This document shows positions 1 to 7,471 of a DNA stretch of 28,873 bases, piece by piece. The stretch lies in the NCBI GenBank assembly GCA_029939535.1, contig JAOZST010000027.1:1-28873 (forward strand), read 5' to 3'. The notes under the pieces were generated by a model. That model saw only the letters and a program-made list of their open reading frames with translations, ran no database searches and had not been told where the DNA came from. The stretch's first letter is position 1. The number at the start of each line of letters is the position of its first letter. A program made the position numbers and the translations under genes. Source of the stretch: NBML01 sp029939535. Its GTDB lineage: Bacteria; Desulfobacterota; Desulfobacteria; Desulfobacterales; Desulfobacteraceae.

Positions 1-95
1 GTAGATCCCGTGATTTCCGATGCCTCGGTTAATGTGTTATAAACATTAGGTGATATCCGCGCTGAGACACGAGCGGTTTTAGTTTCAGTTTTCAT
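1..95 (-). CDS. DUF1778/TacA-type ribbon-helix-helix antitoxin, N-terminal part only
   Basis: Only the first 31 codons lie in the window; the gene runs off the left edge. Reading leftward from ATG at 93-95 gives MKTETKTARVSARISPNVYN and then TLTEASEITGS. This is the usual opening of DUF1778 antitoxins: a short basic tail, an R-x-S/N-x-R-x-S strand, then the first helix. These proteins neutralise GNAT-type acetyltransferase toxins and repress their own operon. A clear AGGAGAG ribosome-binding site lies at 105-111, about nine bases before the start, and a good promoter lies upstream. The toxin partner, if present, would be encoded just outside the window. The family call rests on a short segment, so another RHH antitoxin is possible. 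Confidence 0.6.
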   Translation of the reverse strand, partial: MKTETKTARVSARISPNVYNTLTEASEITGS

Positions 96-153
96 TTTTG
101 AGTTCTCTCCTAATTATTTGTATTTTATGGTTTGCTTTTCAGTTGTTCCATAT

Positions 154-182
154 AGAATACGGCATTGGTGCCATTTTGGCAA
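154..182 (-). promoter_or_regulatory. Sigma-70-like promoter with overlapping palindrome for the antitoxin gene
   Basis: On the minus strand TTGCCA (177-182) and TATTCT (154-159) are separated by 17 bases. The -35 box overlaps a small inverted repeat TGCCA-TTT-TGGCA at 169-181. Placement about 60 bases before the antitoxin start suits an autorepressed toxin-antitoxin promoter. Operator function is inferred from the position and symmetry only. Confidence 0.5.
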
Positions 183-184
183 CA

Positions 185-494
185 AATTTAATATCACGGT
201 TTTTGTAATAAAAAAATCATTGAGGATCCGTCATTAGTTACCAGCCAATAACGAATGGCTAAAAGCTCGCGCCCTAGCGCGCTAATTTAATAATATTTTG
301 TCAGCACCTCTGGAGGGACTCCAAGGATGTAGAAACAGATGAGAATCCAGTTTCTCAGGGTTGTATATAAAATTCCCCGGTCTTCCCATCACCGGGCCTA
401 TGTGGCAAAGGAACAGGGATTTGTAAATCCAGAAGGGATTGAATGGTGCGGGAGATTATACCCCTCTTTTCTCAGGGCATCGGCCATGCCTGAT
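185..494. other. Intergenic stretch without a convincing gene
   Basis: About 310 bases between the antitoxin promoter and the PAS remnant. It holds three small symmetrical elements: a perfect palindrome TAGCGCGCTA at 275-284, TGGAG-GGA-CTCCA at about 310-322, and CCCGGT/ACCGGG arms at 376-381 and 391-396. None is followed by a clear T-run in either direction. A 54-codon plus-strand frame (339-503) has no recognisable similarity and a poorly spaced ribosome-binding site. The stretch is probably decayed accessory DNA. Confidence 0.4.
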
Positions 495-1031
495 TTAAGA
501 TAAAATCCTTTGGCAGAAGCTTTCAGGGGATGGGCACACAAAATGCTCCAGGTCTTTCTTTGTTTTTTTCAGTTTTGTCTCTGCTTTTTTGCGAAGGGTG
601 ATATCATCCAGACACAAAATCATCTTGTTTTCCTGGGGGAATTTCAACAGGGTCGTGGAAACAAGAACATGTAAAGTCAGGATTCCATTTTCAGCGCCAA
701 AGGGTATATTCGCTTCCACTGACTGGCAATTCTGACCCGTCTGGAATGTATCCAAAACTGTTTTCCGGACCATGCAGGATTTACATTGAGTACTGAAGCC
801 ACATCCCTCAGGATCACTTAGAGCGTTAATGCAGTGAATGGCATTTCCCACAAAAATTCCTTTGGATTTTTCTTCCCTGCCACGGCTCATAACAACAGCC
901 GCCTCATTTAATTGGCATACCCGGAGATCTTGATCAATGATAAACATGGCAAAGGGAGATTTATTGAAAAGGGCCTCATGTTCAACCTGTAAAAGATATT
1001 GTTGGTATTCAAAAAGAAGAGAATCGTTTGC
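495..1031 (-). pseudogene. PAS-domain sensor remnant with a cysteine cluster
   Basis: The frame is open leftward from a stop at 1032-1034. It encodes a PAS-like segment that begins before the first ATG (945-947): LFNKSPFAMFIIDQDLRV is the normal entry into a PAS fold, so starting at the ATG would cut off the first strand. The PAS domain ends with the usual transition CLDDITLRKKAETKLKK, after which a coiled coil and kinase domain would be expected. Instead the frame ends within about 25 residues. The middle contains a Cys-rich stretch, GCGFSTQCKSC, seen in a subset of PAS domains and possibly metal- or redox-sensitive. There is no start with a ribosome-binding site and no output domain. It is most likely the internal fragment of a former histidine kinase or other sensor. 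Confidence 0.55.
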
Positions 1032-1078
1032 CTAAAAGAGTACATTTAGAAAAACCAGATGTTGATCTGGATTTTTAA
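1019..1078 (+). pseudogene. Possible C-terminal scrap of a HipB-like antitoxin
   Basis: The plus-strand frame ending in TAA at 1076-1078 reads ENRLPKRVHLEKPDVDLDF. It stops 14 bases before the ATG of the hipA remnant. A basic tail directly before hipA is where a HipB antitoxin would end. No HTH is present: to the left the sequence switches to the PAS remnant on the opposite strand. The identification depends almost wholly on position. Confidence 0.3.
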
Positions 1079-1092
1079 AATAGGATTTCAAT

Positions 1093-1645
1093 ATGCAAAG
1101 AGCTTATGTATACTCCACATCAATAATGAATTCATCCCTGCCGGCGTTATGGAAACACAAGAGGAAAAGCGATATGGGTATTCCACATTTCAATATGGTA
1201 AAAAATATCTTGCCCGGCCTGATGCCGTGGCCATTGATCCAATTACCCTGCCACTTTCTGAAATACTCTATAAGACACCTGACTGGCTAATTTTATTTGG
1301 TTCTATCCGAGATTCTGCGCCAGATTCATGGGGAAGGTATGTCCTGGATAAAGAGACAGAAAACGTATTGTCAGAATTTGATTATCTTGTTGCAGCAAGC
1401 CAAGATCGAATAGGGGCTTTGGGTTTTTGGCCTGATCCTGTTAATGGCCCAATTCGTATGAGTGCACCTTCAAAAATTCAACCAAACTTAAACCTTGATG
1501 AACTTGTTGTTGCCGCACAAGCTTATATTGATAATTCAGAAGAAATTCACGAATATCTTTTGCCTTTCGTTGAATACGGATCTTCTTTTGGTGGTGCCAG
1601 GCCAAAAGCGCTGGCAAAATATAAAGGAACCTCATGGGTGGCTAA
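1093..1645 (+). pseudogene. hipA: hipA-like toxin kinase remnant: frameshifted start, missing C-terminal half
   Basis: The N-terminal part of a HipA-type Ser/Thr kinase toxin is recognisable: a strand segment with INNEFIPAGVME, then FQYGKKYLARPDAVAIDP, LPLS, a DSAPDSWGR segment, and the phosphate-loop region YGSSFGGARPKA. Coding starts with ATG at 1093 (MQRAYVYST), but that frame leaves the HipA frame after about nine codons. The rest is read in the frame one base over, so there is a frameshift near 1115-1125. HipA similarity stops at SWVAK near 1640. About 190 residues are present against roughly 400-440 for the family, and the catalytic Asp and Mg-binding motifs of the C-terminal lobe are absent. 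The open frame continues to 2219 only because it runs antisense through the cyclophilin gene. The protein should be inactive. Confidence 0.75.
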
Positions 1646-1681
1646 AACAAAAAAGGCCGGATTGAATATCAATCAGGCCTT
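1645..1681 (-). terminator. Rho-independent terminator of the cyclophilin gene
   Basis: On the minus strand a hairpin with arms AAGGCC/GGCCTT (1676-1681 and 1653-1658), extended by GATTG/CAATC across a short loop, is followed by a T-rich run (complement of 1645-1654). It lies about 60 bases after the cyclophilin stop, exactly where hipA similarity ends, so the hipA 3' end was replaced by this gene's terminator region. Confidence 0.7.
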
Positions 1682-1742
1682 CTCATGTCTTTACAGATCC
1701 TATATCGATAGATTTTTTTCAGGGCCTGTCCCAGACTGGGGG

Positions 1743-2273
1743 TCAGACTTTTGGAAGCTTGGGAAAGGATTTGTTCAACTGCTTATTCCACTCATCCACT
1801 TTAGGTTTCACCTTTTTCATGAGTGCCCCCACATTTCCCTGGACGGTGATTTTTTCAATGATGTCACCCTGGGCAATGCTGTTGACAATCACCTGGTCAT
1901 CTTCAGATTCAACCGCACCAAAAATCGTGTGCATACCATCCAGATGGGGGGTGGGGCCATGGGTGATGAAAAACTGGCTGCCGTTAGTGCCGGGTCCTGC
2001 ATTGGCCATGGAAAGGATTCCGGGTTTGTCATGTTTCAAGTCTTTCTTAAACTCATCTTCAAACTCATAGCCAGGTCCGCCCATGCCGTTTCCATAGGGA
2101 CATCCGCCCTGGATCATGAAGTCAGCGATTACCCTGTGGAATTTCAGGCCGTTATAATATTCTCTCTTGGCCAGGTTTACAAAATTCCCGCAGGTGGTGG
2201 GGGTGAGGTCTGCAAATAATTTGATGCGGATGGTTCCCTTGTTTGTATCCATTATTGCTGTCAAGTCTGCCAT
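1743..2273 (-). CDS. Cyclophilin-type peptidyl-prolyl cis-trans isomerase
   Basis: This 176-residue cyclophilin catalyses cis-trans isomerisation of X-Pro bonds and is probably cytoplasmic, since no signal peptide is visible. The signature FHRVIADFMIQGG spans residues 45-57, with the catalytic Arg at 47 and the Phe/Gln pair at 52 and 55. NGSQFFIT is at about 97-104 and HLDGMHTIFG at 110-119, with the conserved His at 115. The Trp that contacts cyclosporin in eukaryotic cyclophilins is replaced by His110. A 25-residue Lys-rich tail follows the fold. AAGGAG at 2281-2286 supports the start, and a terminator follows the stop. The HD-GYP gene upstream ends 72 bases before this start, so the two could be co-transcribed. 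Confidence 0.93.
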   Translation of the reverse strand: MADLTAIMDTNKGTIRIKLFADLTPTTCGNFVNLAKREYYNGLKFHRVIADFMIQGGCPYGNGMGGPGYEFEDEFKKDLKHDKPGILSMANAGPGTNGSQFFITHGPTPHLDGMHTIFGAVESEDDQVIVNSIAQGDIIEKITVQGNVGALMKKVKPKVDEWNKQLNKSFPKLPKV

Positions 2274-2345
2274 GTTTTATCTCCTTACTATTAAAAAAAA
2301 TCGTTTCAGAAAGTAAGGGTTTCTCTTGGATTGTCAATATAAAAT

Positions 2346-3422
2346 TCATGTTTGGGAACCATTCTTATCCCTTTCACTGAGCCGGAAACTTTCAAGCTCT
2401 ATCTGGAATGGCTTGCCGAATTTATGTCGGATGTCTATGAAGGCATTAAAATTTTTCAGAAAAAGCTCTGTAATTTCCGGATCAAAATGCTGTTCTTTTT
2501 CTTTTTTTATCATGTCATAGACCATGTCCATGGGATAGGGGTCTTTATAGGGACGTTTGGAGGTAAGGGCATCAAAGGTGTCAGCAATGGCCACGATTCT
2601 TCCGGAAAAGGGGATATCTTCTTTGGAAAGCCCGTTGGGATATCCTTTACCATTGAATTTTTCATGGTGGGACAGGGCTATTTCCTGGGCCATTTGGAGT
2701 ATCCTGGATTTTGATTTTGACAAAAGTCTTGCACCAATGAGGGAATGGGTTTTCATGATTTCAAACTCTTCTTTTGTCAGTTTCCCGGGTTTCATCAGAA
2801 TTTTATCAGGTATTCCTATTTTCCCCACATCATGCATGGGGGCTGCATAGTCAATGGTTTCAATAAACAGGTCTGACTTGTTGAGTTTCTGGCTGATCAA
2901 TGCGGAGTATTGCCCAATGCGGATAATATGGTCTCCTGTGTCTTCATCCTTAAATTCCGAGGCCATGACCAGACGGTGTATGGAATCCAGGTAGGCATGT
3001 TTCAGTTCTTCATGGGAGGTACTGGCTTCTTCCTTAAATCGCCGCTCCCGCAGCACCCTTTGAATTCTTAATACGATTTCCTTGATTGAAAAAGGCTTTT
3101 CAACAAAATCACTGGCACCGATATTGATAATTTTATCGTATTGGTAATCCTTTGTCTGGCCCGTCATGACAATGATATCAGCGGAAAAACGGGTGACTAT
3201 CTGTTTGGCAAGTTCGATCCCTGTAATTCCCGGCATATTGATATCCGTGACCACAACATCAAAGGGGCTCTGGCTGAGTTTGGAAAGTGCTGATTCCCCG
3301 TTATCGGCAAGGGTACAATTATACCCGGCCATCTCCATTGTTGCTTCCAAAAGGTCGCGGATGGCAGGATCATCATCCACGATCAGAATGTCTGCCTTGT
3401 CAGGTGAAGAATTTTCTGTCAT
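2346..3422 (-). CDS. HD-GYP response regulator, probable c-di-GMP phosphodiesterase
   Basis: This 358-residue protein is a CheY-like receiver (about residues 10-125) joined by a helix to an HD-GYP domain (about 145-345). The receiver has the acidic pocket DDD 16-18, phosphoacceptor Asp60 (VVVTDINMPG), switch Thr87 and Lys109. The output domain has the HD pair at 197-198 in MHDVGKIGIPD, HH at 252-253 and the GYP motif in FNGKGYPNGL (260-262). With these ligands intact the family usually hydrolyses c-di-GMP to pGpG or GMP. No cognate kinase is adjacent. The start is preceded by AGGGGATCA. Activation by phosphorylation of Asp60 is expected from the family but not shown. Confidence 0.93.
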   Translation of the reverse strand: MTENSSPDKADILIVDDDPAIRDLLEATMEMAGYNCTLADNGESALSKLSQSPFDVVVTDINMPGITGIELAKQIVTRFSADIIVMTGQTKDYQYDKIINIGASDFVEKPFSIKEIVLRIQRVLRERRFKEEASTSHEELKHAYLDSIHRLVMASEFKDEDTGDHIIRIGQYSALISQKLNKSDLFIETIDYAAPMHDVGKIGIPDKILMKPGKLTKEEFEIMKTHSLIGARLLSKSKSRILQMAQEIALSHHEKFNGKGYPNGLSKEDIPFSGRIVAIADTFDALTSKRPYKDPYPMDMVYDMIKKEKEQHFDPEITELFLKNFNAFIDIRHKFGKPFQIELESFRLSERDKNGSQT

Positions 3423-3734
3423 TGATCCCCTGTTTTTTCGAGATTATATATTGAGAGTATCTGCCAAGAAATCTTTGAACAAAATCAGATGGCGCCAAGT
3501 AAAATATATTTGAAAATACCGGTTTTATTTAAAGTCTGTCAAGGAAAATATGGACAATTACCATATTATGATATCTCTCATTTGCCACGGTTTTTCATGA
3601 AGACAATTCCCTGGATAATTCTTTGTTTTAATCCTTGATTCACCAGCCTCCATGTGCCATAGATATTCACTTGGAACTGGGTGTGCAATAAAATAATACA
3701 AATAGAAATACCATGTATAGGAAGGGAAGTCTTC
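3423..3734. other. Divergent control region between HD-GYP and MFS genes
   Basis: About 310 bases with no gene. It contains an inverted repeat AATATGG-acaatta-CCATATT at 3547-3567 that could be an operator, and a sigma-54-like element at 3671-3687 described separately. The short frames here lack ribosome-binding sites and family similarity. Confidence 0.45.
3671..3687 (+). promoter_or_regulatory. Candidate sigma-54 (RpoN) promoter for the MFS gene
   Basis: TTGGAACTGGGTGTGCA has the invariant GG (3673-3674) and GC (3685-3686) separated by exactly ten bases, as needed for -24/-12 recognition. The match to TTGGCAC-N5-TTGCA is good but not perfect. Transcription would start near 3698, about 37 bases before the MFS start codon. 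No enhancer-binding regulator gene is adjacent. Confidence 0.35.
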
Positions 3735-5039
3735 ATGGAGAAAAATAAACGGCCTGAACCGCCCATGGTCCTGGCCTGGTTTATTTGGAGCCTGGGTGCT
3801 GTTTTTTATCTGGCTGGATTTTTCCAGCGGGTGGCTCCGGCTGTCATGACCCGGGAATTGATGCAGGATTTTAGTATTTCAGCTGCCGGCCTGGGCCATC
3901 TGTCCGGCCTTTATTTTTATTCCTATGTGGCCATGCAGATCCCCACGGGAATTCTGGCCGATACCCTGGGACCCAGAAAACTTTTGACCGGGGGTTGCCT
4001 GGTGGCAGGCCTGGGCACTCTTCTCTTTGCTCTTTCCCCGGGATTTTTCTGGGCAGGCCTTGGCCGGCTTCTCATCGGAGGATCCGTGGCCGTGGCCTTT
4101 GTAGGACTGCTGAAACTCTCCTCTTCCTGGTTTCCCAAAAAGATTTATGCCTTTGTGGCTGGTAATGCCCTGTCCATAGGACTTATTGGCGCTGTGACCG
4201 CAGGCACCCCCCTGCGGCTGCTCATGGATATCTTCCATTGGCGCCAGATTATTGGTATTACAGGCATTATGACCCTTGTCCTGGGTGGATTGATCTGGTT
4301 TATTGTCAGAGACTGGCCCCAGGAAAAAGGGTATTCCGGTTTTACAAAAAAGGTTACCCGGCCAGCATCATTGTCTTTCAGCAGCATCTGGGTCAGTTTT
4401 TTTAAGGTTCTTAAATATCCCAATACCCTGCTTTTGTTTATTATTCCCGGGGGAATTGTGGGGTGTATCCTTACTTTTTCCGGTCTCTGGGGTGTGCCCT
4501 TTCTGGTTTCCCATGATCAGATAAGCCCGGGCAGGGCAGCCGGGCTGACCTCTGTTTTGCTTATTGGCTGGGCAGTGGGAGCCCCGGTGTTTGGATGGGT
4601 ATCTGATTTCATGGGAAGACGCAAACCCCTGTATATTGCAGGCTGTTTTTTGGCTGCCCTGGGATGGGCATTTATTCTGTTCTGGGAAACACTTTCTTTT
4701 GGGCAGCTGATTTTGATTCTGGCTCTTACTGGCTTTTTTTCCGGCTGTATGATTTTAAGTTTTCCCTTTGCCTCGGAATCGGTTCCCCCCTCTTTGTCCG
4801 GAACTGTGTCCGGCCTGACCAACATGGGGGTGATGATGGGTCCCATGGTGCTTCAGCCCCTGGTGGGCCTGATTCTGGACAGATATTGGACAGGTCAGAT
4901 GATGGGTGGGGCAAGGATTTACTCTCTGGATGCCTATGAATATGGATTTATTCCCATGATGGTGTGGATTGTTTTGTCAGTATTGCTTTTATTCTTTACC
5001 AGAGAAACCCACTGCCAACAGATTTCCCATGAATCCTGA
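3735..5039 (+). CDS. Major facilitator superfamily transporter
   Basis: This 434-residue integral membrane protein has about twelve hydrophobic segments, the normal MFS topology. The loop after the second segment carries the motif-A-like GILADTLGPRKLL, and the matching loop in the second half is GWVSDFMGRRKPL. The start chosen is ATG 3735, preceded by GGAAGGGAAG, rather than the ATG at 3681, which would add 18 hydrophilic residues without a ribosome-binding site. The substrate cannot be read from sequence; it is a cytoplasmic-membrane secondary carrier for a small, probably organic, solute. The next gene, an M24 peptidase, starts 13 bases after the stop. The two are almost certainly one transcript, so a peptide or proline-containing substrate is possible. 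Confidence 0.88.
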   Translation: MEKNKRPEPPMVLAWFIWSLGAVFYLAGFFQRVAPAVMTRELMQDFSISAAGLGHLSGLYFYSYVAMQIPTGILADTLGPRKLLTGGCLVAGLGTLLFALSPGFFWAGLGRLLIGGSVAVAFVGLLKLSSSWFPKKIYAFVAGNALSIGLIGAVTAGTPLRLLMDIFHWRQIIGITGIMTLVLGGLIWFIVRDWPQEKGYSGFTKKVTRPASLSFSSIWVSFFKVLKYPNTLLLFIIPGGIVGCILTFSGLWGVPFLVSHDQISPGRAAGLTSVLLIGWAVGAPVFGWVSDFMGRRKPLYIAGCFLAALGWAFILFWETLSFGQLILILALTGFFSGCMILSFPFASESVPPSLSGTVSGLTNMGVMMGPMVLQPLVGLILDRYWTGQMMGGARIYSLDAYEYGFIPMMVWIVLSVLLLFFTRETHCQQISHES

Positions 5040-5052
5040 TTTAGGGGCAGAC

Positions 5053-6246
5053 ATGATTCTGGATTGCACTCCAGGGGATGAAATTTGTTCCAGGATTTCT
5101 GCCCTGAAGATCCAGATGCAGGACCTTGGAGTTGATGCGCTTTTTCTTACCCACAGGCCTGATATCTATTATTTTTCCGGCACTGCCCAGGATTGTTATT
5201 TATATGTATGTGTGGACAAAGATCCCCTGCTGTTTGTGAAGCGTTATCTGCCCAGGGCAGAGCTGGAGACCACCATCGGAGAGATTGTCCCGATTCTGTC
5301 CGTGAAAGAGATTCCAGATAAGATCCTGGATGCCCATAAAAAATTGCCCTCAACCATGGGCCTGGCCTTTGATGTGGTTCCGGTCAGGGATTTTCAATTT
5401 TATCAGGTTTTATTTCGAAATACGGTTTTCAGGGATGGAACCCCCTTGATTGAAGCCTGCAGGCAAATCAAATCTCCCTATGAAATCAAGCAGATGGAAG
5501 CAGGTGCTGTCATATCCCGAAAGATTTTTAATTTTATGGCCAAAGCCCTGGTCCCCGGGGTTTCTGAAACGGAATTCTGTGGCAGGATAGAAGCCTTTGC
5601 CAGGAGCCAGGGACATTCCGGTAAGCTCCAGATGCGGCATTACAGGTCCGAAGGTTTTTCCTTTCACCTCATGAGCGGCAAAACTGGAGGCATGCCAGGG
5701 GCTCTGGACTCCCCGGTCTGCGGCAGCGGTACCTGCACTGCCTACCCCTTTGGGGCAGGTCCCAAGTTGATTTTGGAAAATGAACCAATCCTCATTGATT
5801 TCGGGTCCATGGTCAATGGGTATCATATGGATGAATCCAGGATGTTTGTCCTGGGAAAGATGGAGACAGCTGCCATGGATGCAAGCCTGGCATCCATGGA
5901 GATATTAAATAAAATCCAGGAGGCCATGAAGCCCGGGGTCAGGATCAAGGATATTTTTGATGCCTCTGTTAAAATGGCCAATGAACTGGGGTATGAAAAG
6001 GAATTTCTTGGACTTCCTGAATTAAAATCCAGGTTTGTGGGTCATGGAATAGGCCTGGAGCTGGTGGAAAATCCCATCCTGGCCAGGGCAAGGCCCACCC
6101 GGCTCCAGGAGGGCATGGTCTTTGCAGTGGAACCCAAGTTTATTTTCAAAGATCGATTTGCAGCTGGAATTGAAAGCATGATCCTCATCACTCCCACGGG
6201 CAGCCGGTTTTTAAGCCTGACAGAAAATAAGGTTTTTTTCTGTTAG
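5053..6246 (+). CDS. M24-family metallopeptidase (Xaa-Pro dipeptidase/aminopeptidase type)
   Basis: This 397-residue protein has a creatinase-like N-terminal domain (about 10-135) and a pita-bread catalytic domain (about 145-395). All five metal ligands of the family are present: Asp249 in LIDFGS, Asp260 in GYHMDESR, His331 in GHGIGLE, Glu360 in AVEPKF and Glu374 in GIESM. It should bind two divalent metals and cleave an N-terminal residue or dipeptide next to proline. Some M24 proteins act instead on creatine or related small molecules, so the substrate is not fixed. ATG 5053 is chosen because AGGGGC sits six bases before it; ATG 5029 is an alternative without a ribosome-binding site. No signal peptide is seen. 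Confidence 0.88.
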   Translation: MILDCTPGDEICSRISALKIQMQDLGVDALFLTHRPDIYYFSGTAQDCYLYVCVDKDPLLFVKRYLPRAELETTIGEIVPILSVKEIPDKILDAHKKLPSTMGLAFDVVPVRDFQFYQVLFRNTVFRDGTPLIEACRQIKSPYEIKQMEAGAVISRKIFNFMAKALVPGVSETEFCGRIEAFARSQGHSGKLQMRHYRSEGFSFHLMSGKTGGMPGALDSPVCGSGTCTAYPFGAGPKLILENEPILIDFGSMVNGYHMDESRMFVLGKMETAAMDASLASMEILNKIQEAMKPGVRIKDIFDASVKMANELGYEKEFLGLPELKSRFVGHGIGLELVENPILARARPTRLQEGMVFAVEPKFIFKDRFAAGIESMILITPTGSRFLSLTENKVFFC

Positions 6247-6351
6247 ATATCATGGTATTATCATCTATTTTTTTGCAGGCAGTCTCTTTTTAAAATATGG
6301 TTAAAGGATCTACCTATTGTCCGTAACCCATAAAAACAGGAATTATAAATT

Positions 6352-7467
6352 GTGGAAAAAATATATTCCAGAGAAATTGCATGGACCAAGCAGATTATAG
6401 CGGAGTATGAAAATATCCTTTATTATCATGGTGTCCATATGGAGCATCCATCCTTTGGTCTATCTGAATCAAGAGAGCACTATGGTTCATGGGAACCAAA
6501 TACAAGAACCATTTACATATCCAGATATTTTATTGAAAAATATCCATGGTATCTTGTCATTGAGATGGTAAAGCATGAAATGGCCCACCAATATGTTTCT
6601 GAAGTATTGAGAGAAGAATCTGCTCACGGGCCTTCCTTTAAAAAAGCATGTCAGAAACTGGGAGTGCATCCTGAATTTTGTAAGGCAAGTACTGACATCT
6701 CTTCAAGTATTGCAAAAATGAGAAAAGAACTATCTTCTGAAGCTCAAAAAATGATTGGCAGGGTTGAAAAACTGCTTTCATTGGGAAAATCTGACAATGA
6801 ACATGAGGCCCGGGCAGCATCTAAAAAGGCCAATGATTTGATACAAAAGCATAATCTTGAAATGTTTGAAAATCCTGGGCATGTAAAAAATATTCAGGCA
6901 ACCTATATCGTGATAACCCACAAAAAGAAAAGGATTGAAAGTCTTCAGAAAAGCATTCTATCAATTCTAAGAGAATACTTTTTTGTGAATACGGTCTCCT
7001 CTTCTCTTTACCATGCCAAGGATGATGAATCCTATCGATCCATTGTACTATTCGGCACCCGGGAAAACCTTATGGTCGCTGAATATGTATACTATTATTT
7101 GTTTTCCACGGGCAAAAGACTCTGGCAGGAAAATAGAAAAAAATACGGCTACACCCGGAAAGATAAAGTCTCTTTTGATATGGGCTTTACAAAGGGAGTT
7201 CGGAAAAATTTAGCAAAACCAGAAGTTTTAAAAACTGTTTATGCCCATGATAATTTACCCATAGAGACATCCAAAGCCCTGTCTTCCAAGGTAAAAAGTA
7301 TAAATGCCATTGAGGTAAACAGAGTGTTTCCAAAACTAAAAAAAGGTTACTATGGTGCTTATTATGATAATGATGCCTATAAAAACGGGTATTCCCAAGG
7401 GGAAAATACTTTCATAAAAAAAGGGATTCACAATCAAGGCACAGGCAAGGTTGAACTGCTGAACTGA
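6352..7467 (+). CDS. SprT-like zinc metalloprotein fused to a DUF2786 domain
   Basis: This 371-residue protein starts with GTG, with CAGGA about ten bases upstream. The N-terminal third is SprT-like: the HEMAHQ zinc motif gives His75, Glu76 and His79, and His92 in SAHGPSFKKAC is the probable third ligand. A DUF2786 segment follows at about 130-165 (MIGRVEKLLSLGKS, then EARAASKKANDLIQKHNLE). The remaining 200 residues are basic and aromatic-rich with no motif I can name. SprT/Spartan relatives are DNA-associated proteases acting on DNA-protein crosslinks; DUF2786 is of unknown role and often found in phage or mobile DNA. It has no operonic partner, and its stop lies five bases from that of convergent acetate kinase. 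Proteolysis of DNA-bound proteins is an inference from the family. Confidence 0.75.
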   Translation: MEKIYSREIAWTKQIIAEYENILYYHGVHMEHPSFGLSESREHYGSWEPNTRTIYISRYFIEKYPWYLVIEMVKHEMAHQYVSEVLREESAHGPSFKKACQKLGVHPEFCKASTDISSSIAKMRKELSSEAQKMIGRVEKLLSLGKSDNEHEARAASKKANDLIQKHNLEMFENPGHVKNIQATYIVITHKKKRIESLQKSILSILREYFFVNTVSSSLYHAKDDESYRSIVLFGTRENLMVAEYVYYYLFSTGKRLWQENRKKYGYTRKDKVSFDMGFTKGVRKNLAKPEVLKTVYAHDNLPIETSKALSSKVKSINAIEVNRVFPKLKKGYYGAYYDNDAYKNGYSQGENTFIKKGIHNQGTGKVELLN

Positions 7468-7471
7468 ACAG

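Noticed and set aside
339..503. A 54-codon plus-strand frame before the PAS remnant
   Set aside because: No recognisable similarity, a ribosome-binding site too far from the start, and overlap with the PAS remnant.
1059..2219. A 386-codon plus-strand open frame that begins like HipA
   Set aside because: Only the part up to about 1645 resembles HipA. The rest is antisense to the well-supported cyclophilin gene and its terminator, so it is not an intact protein.
3681..3734. Upstream ATG extending the MFS transporter by 18 residues
   Set aside because: There is no ribosome-binding site there, it overlaps the promoter candidate, and the downstream ATG has GGAAGGGAAG.
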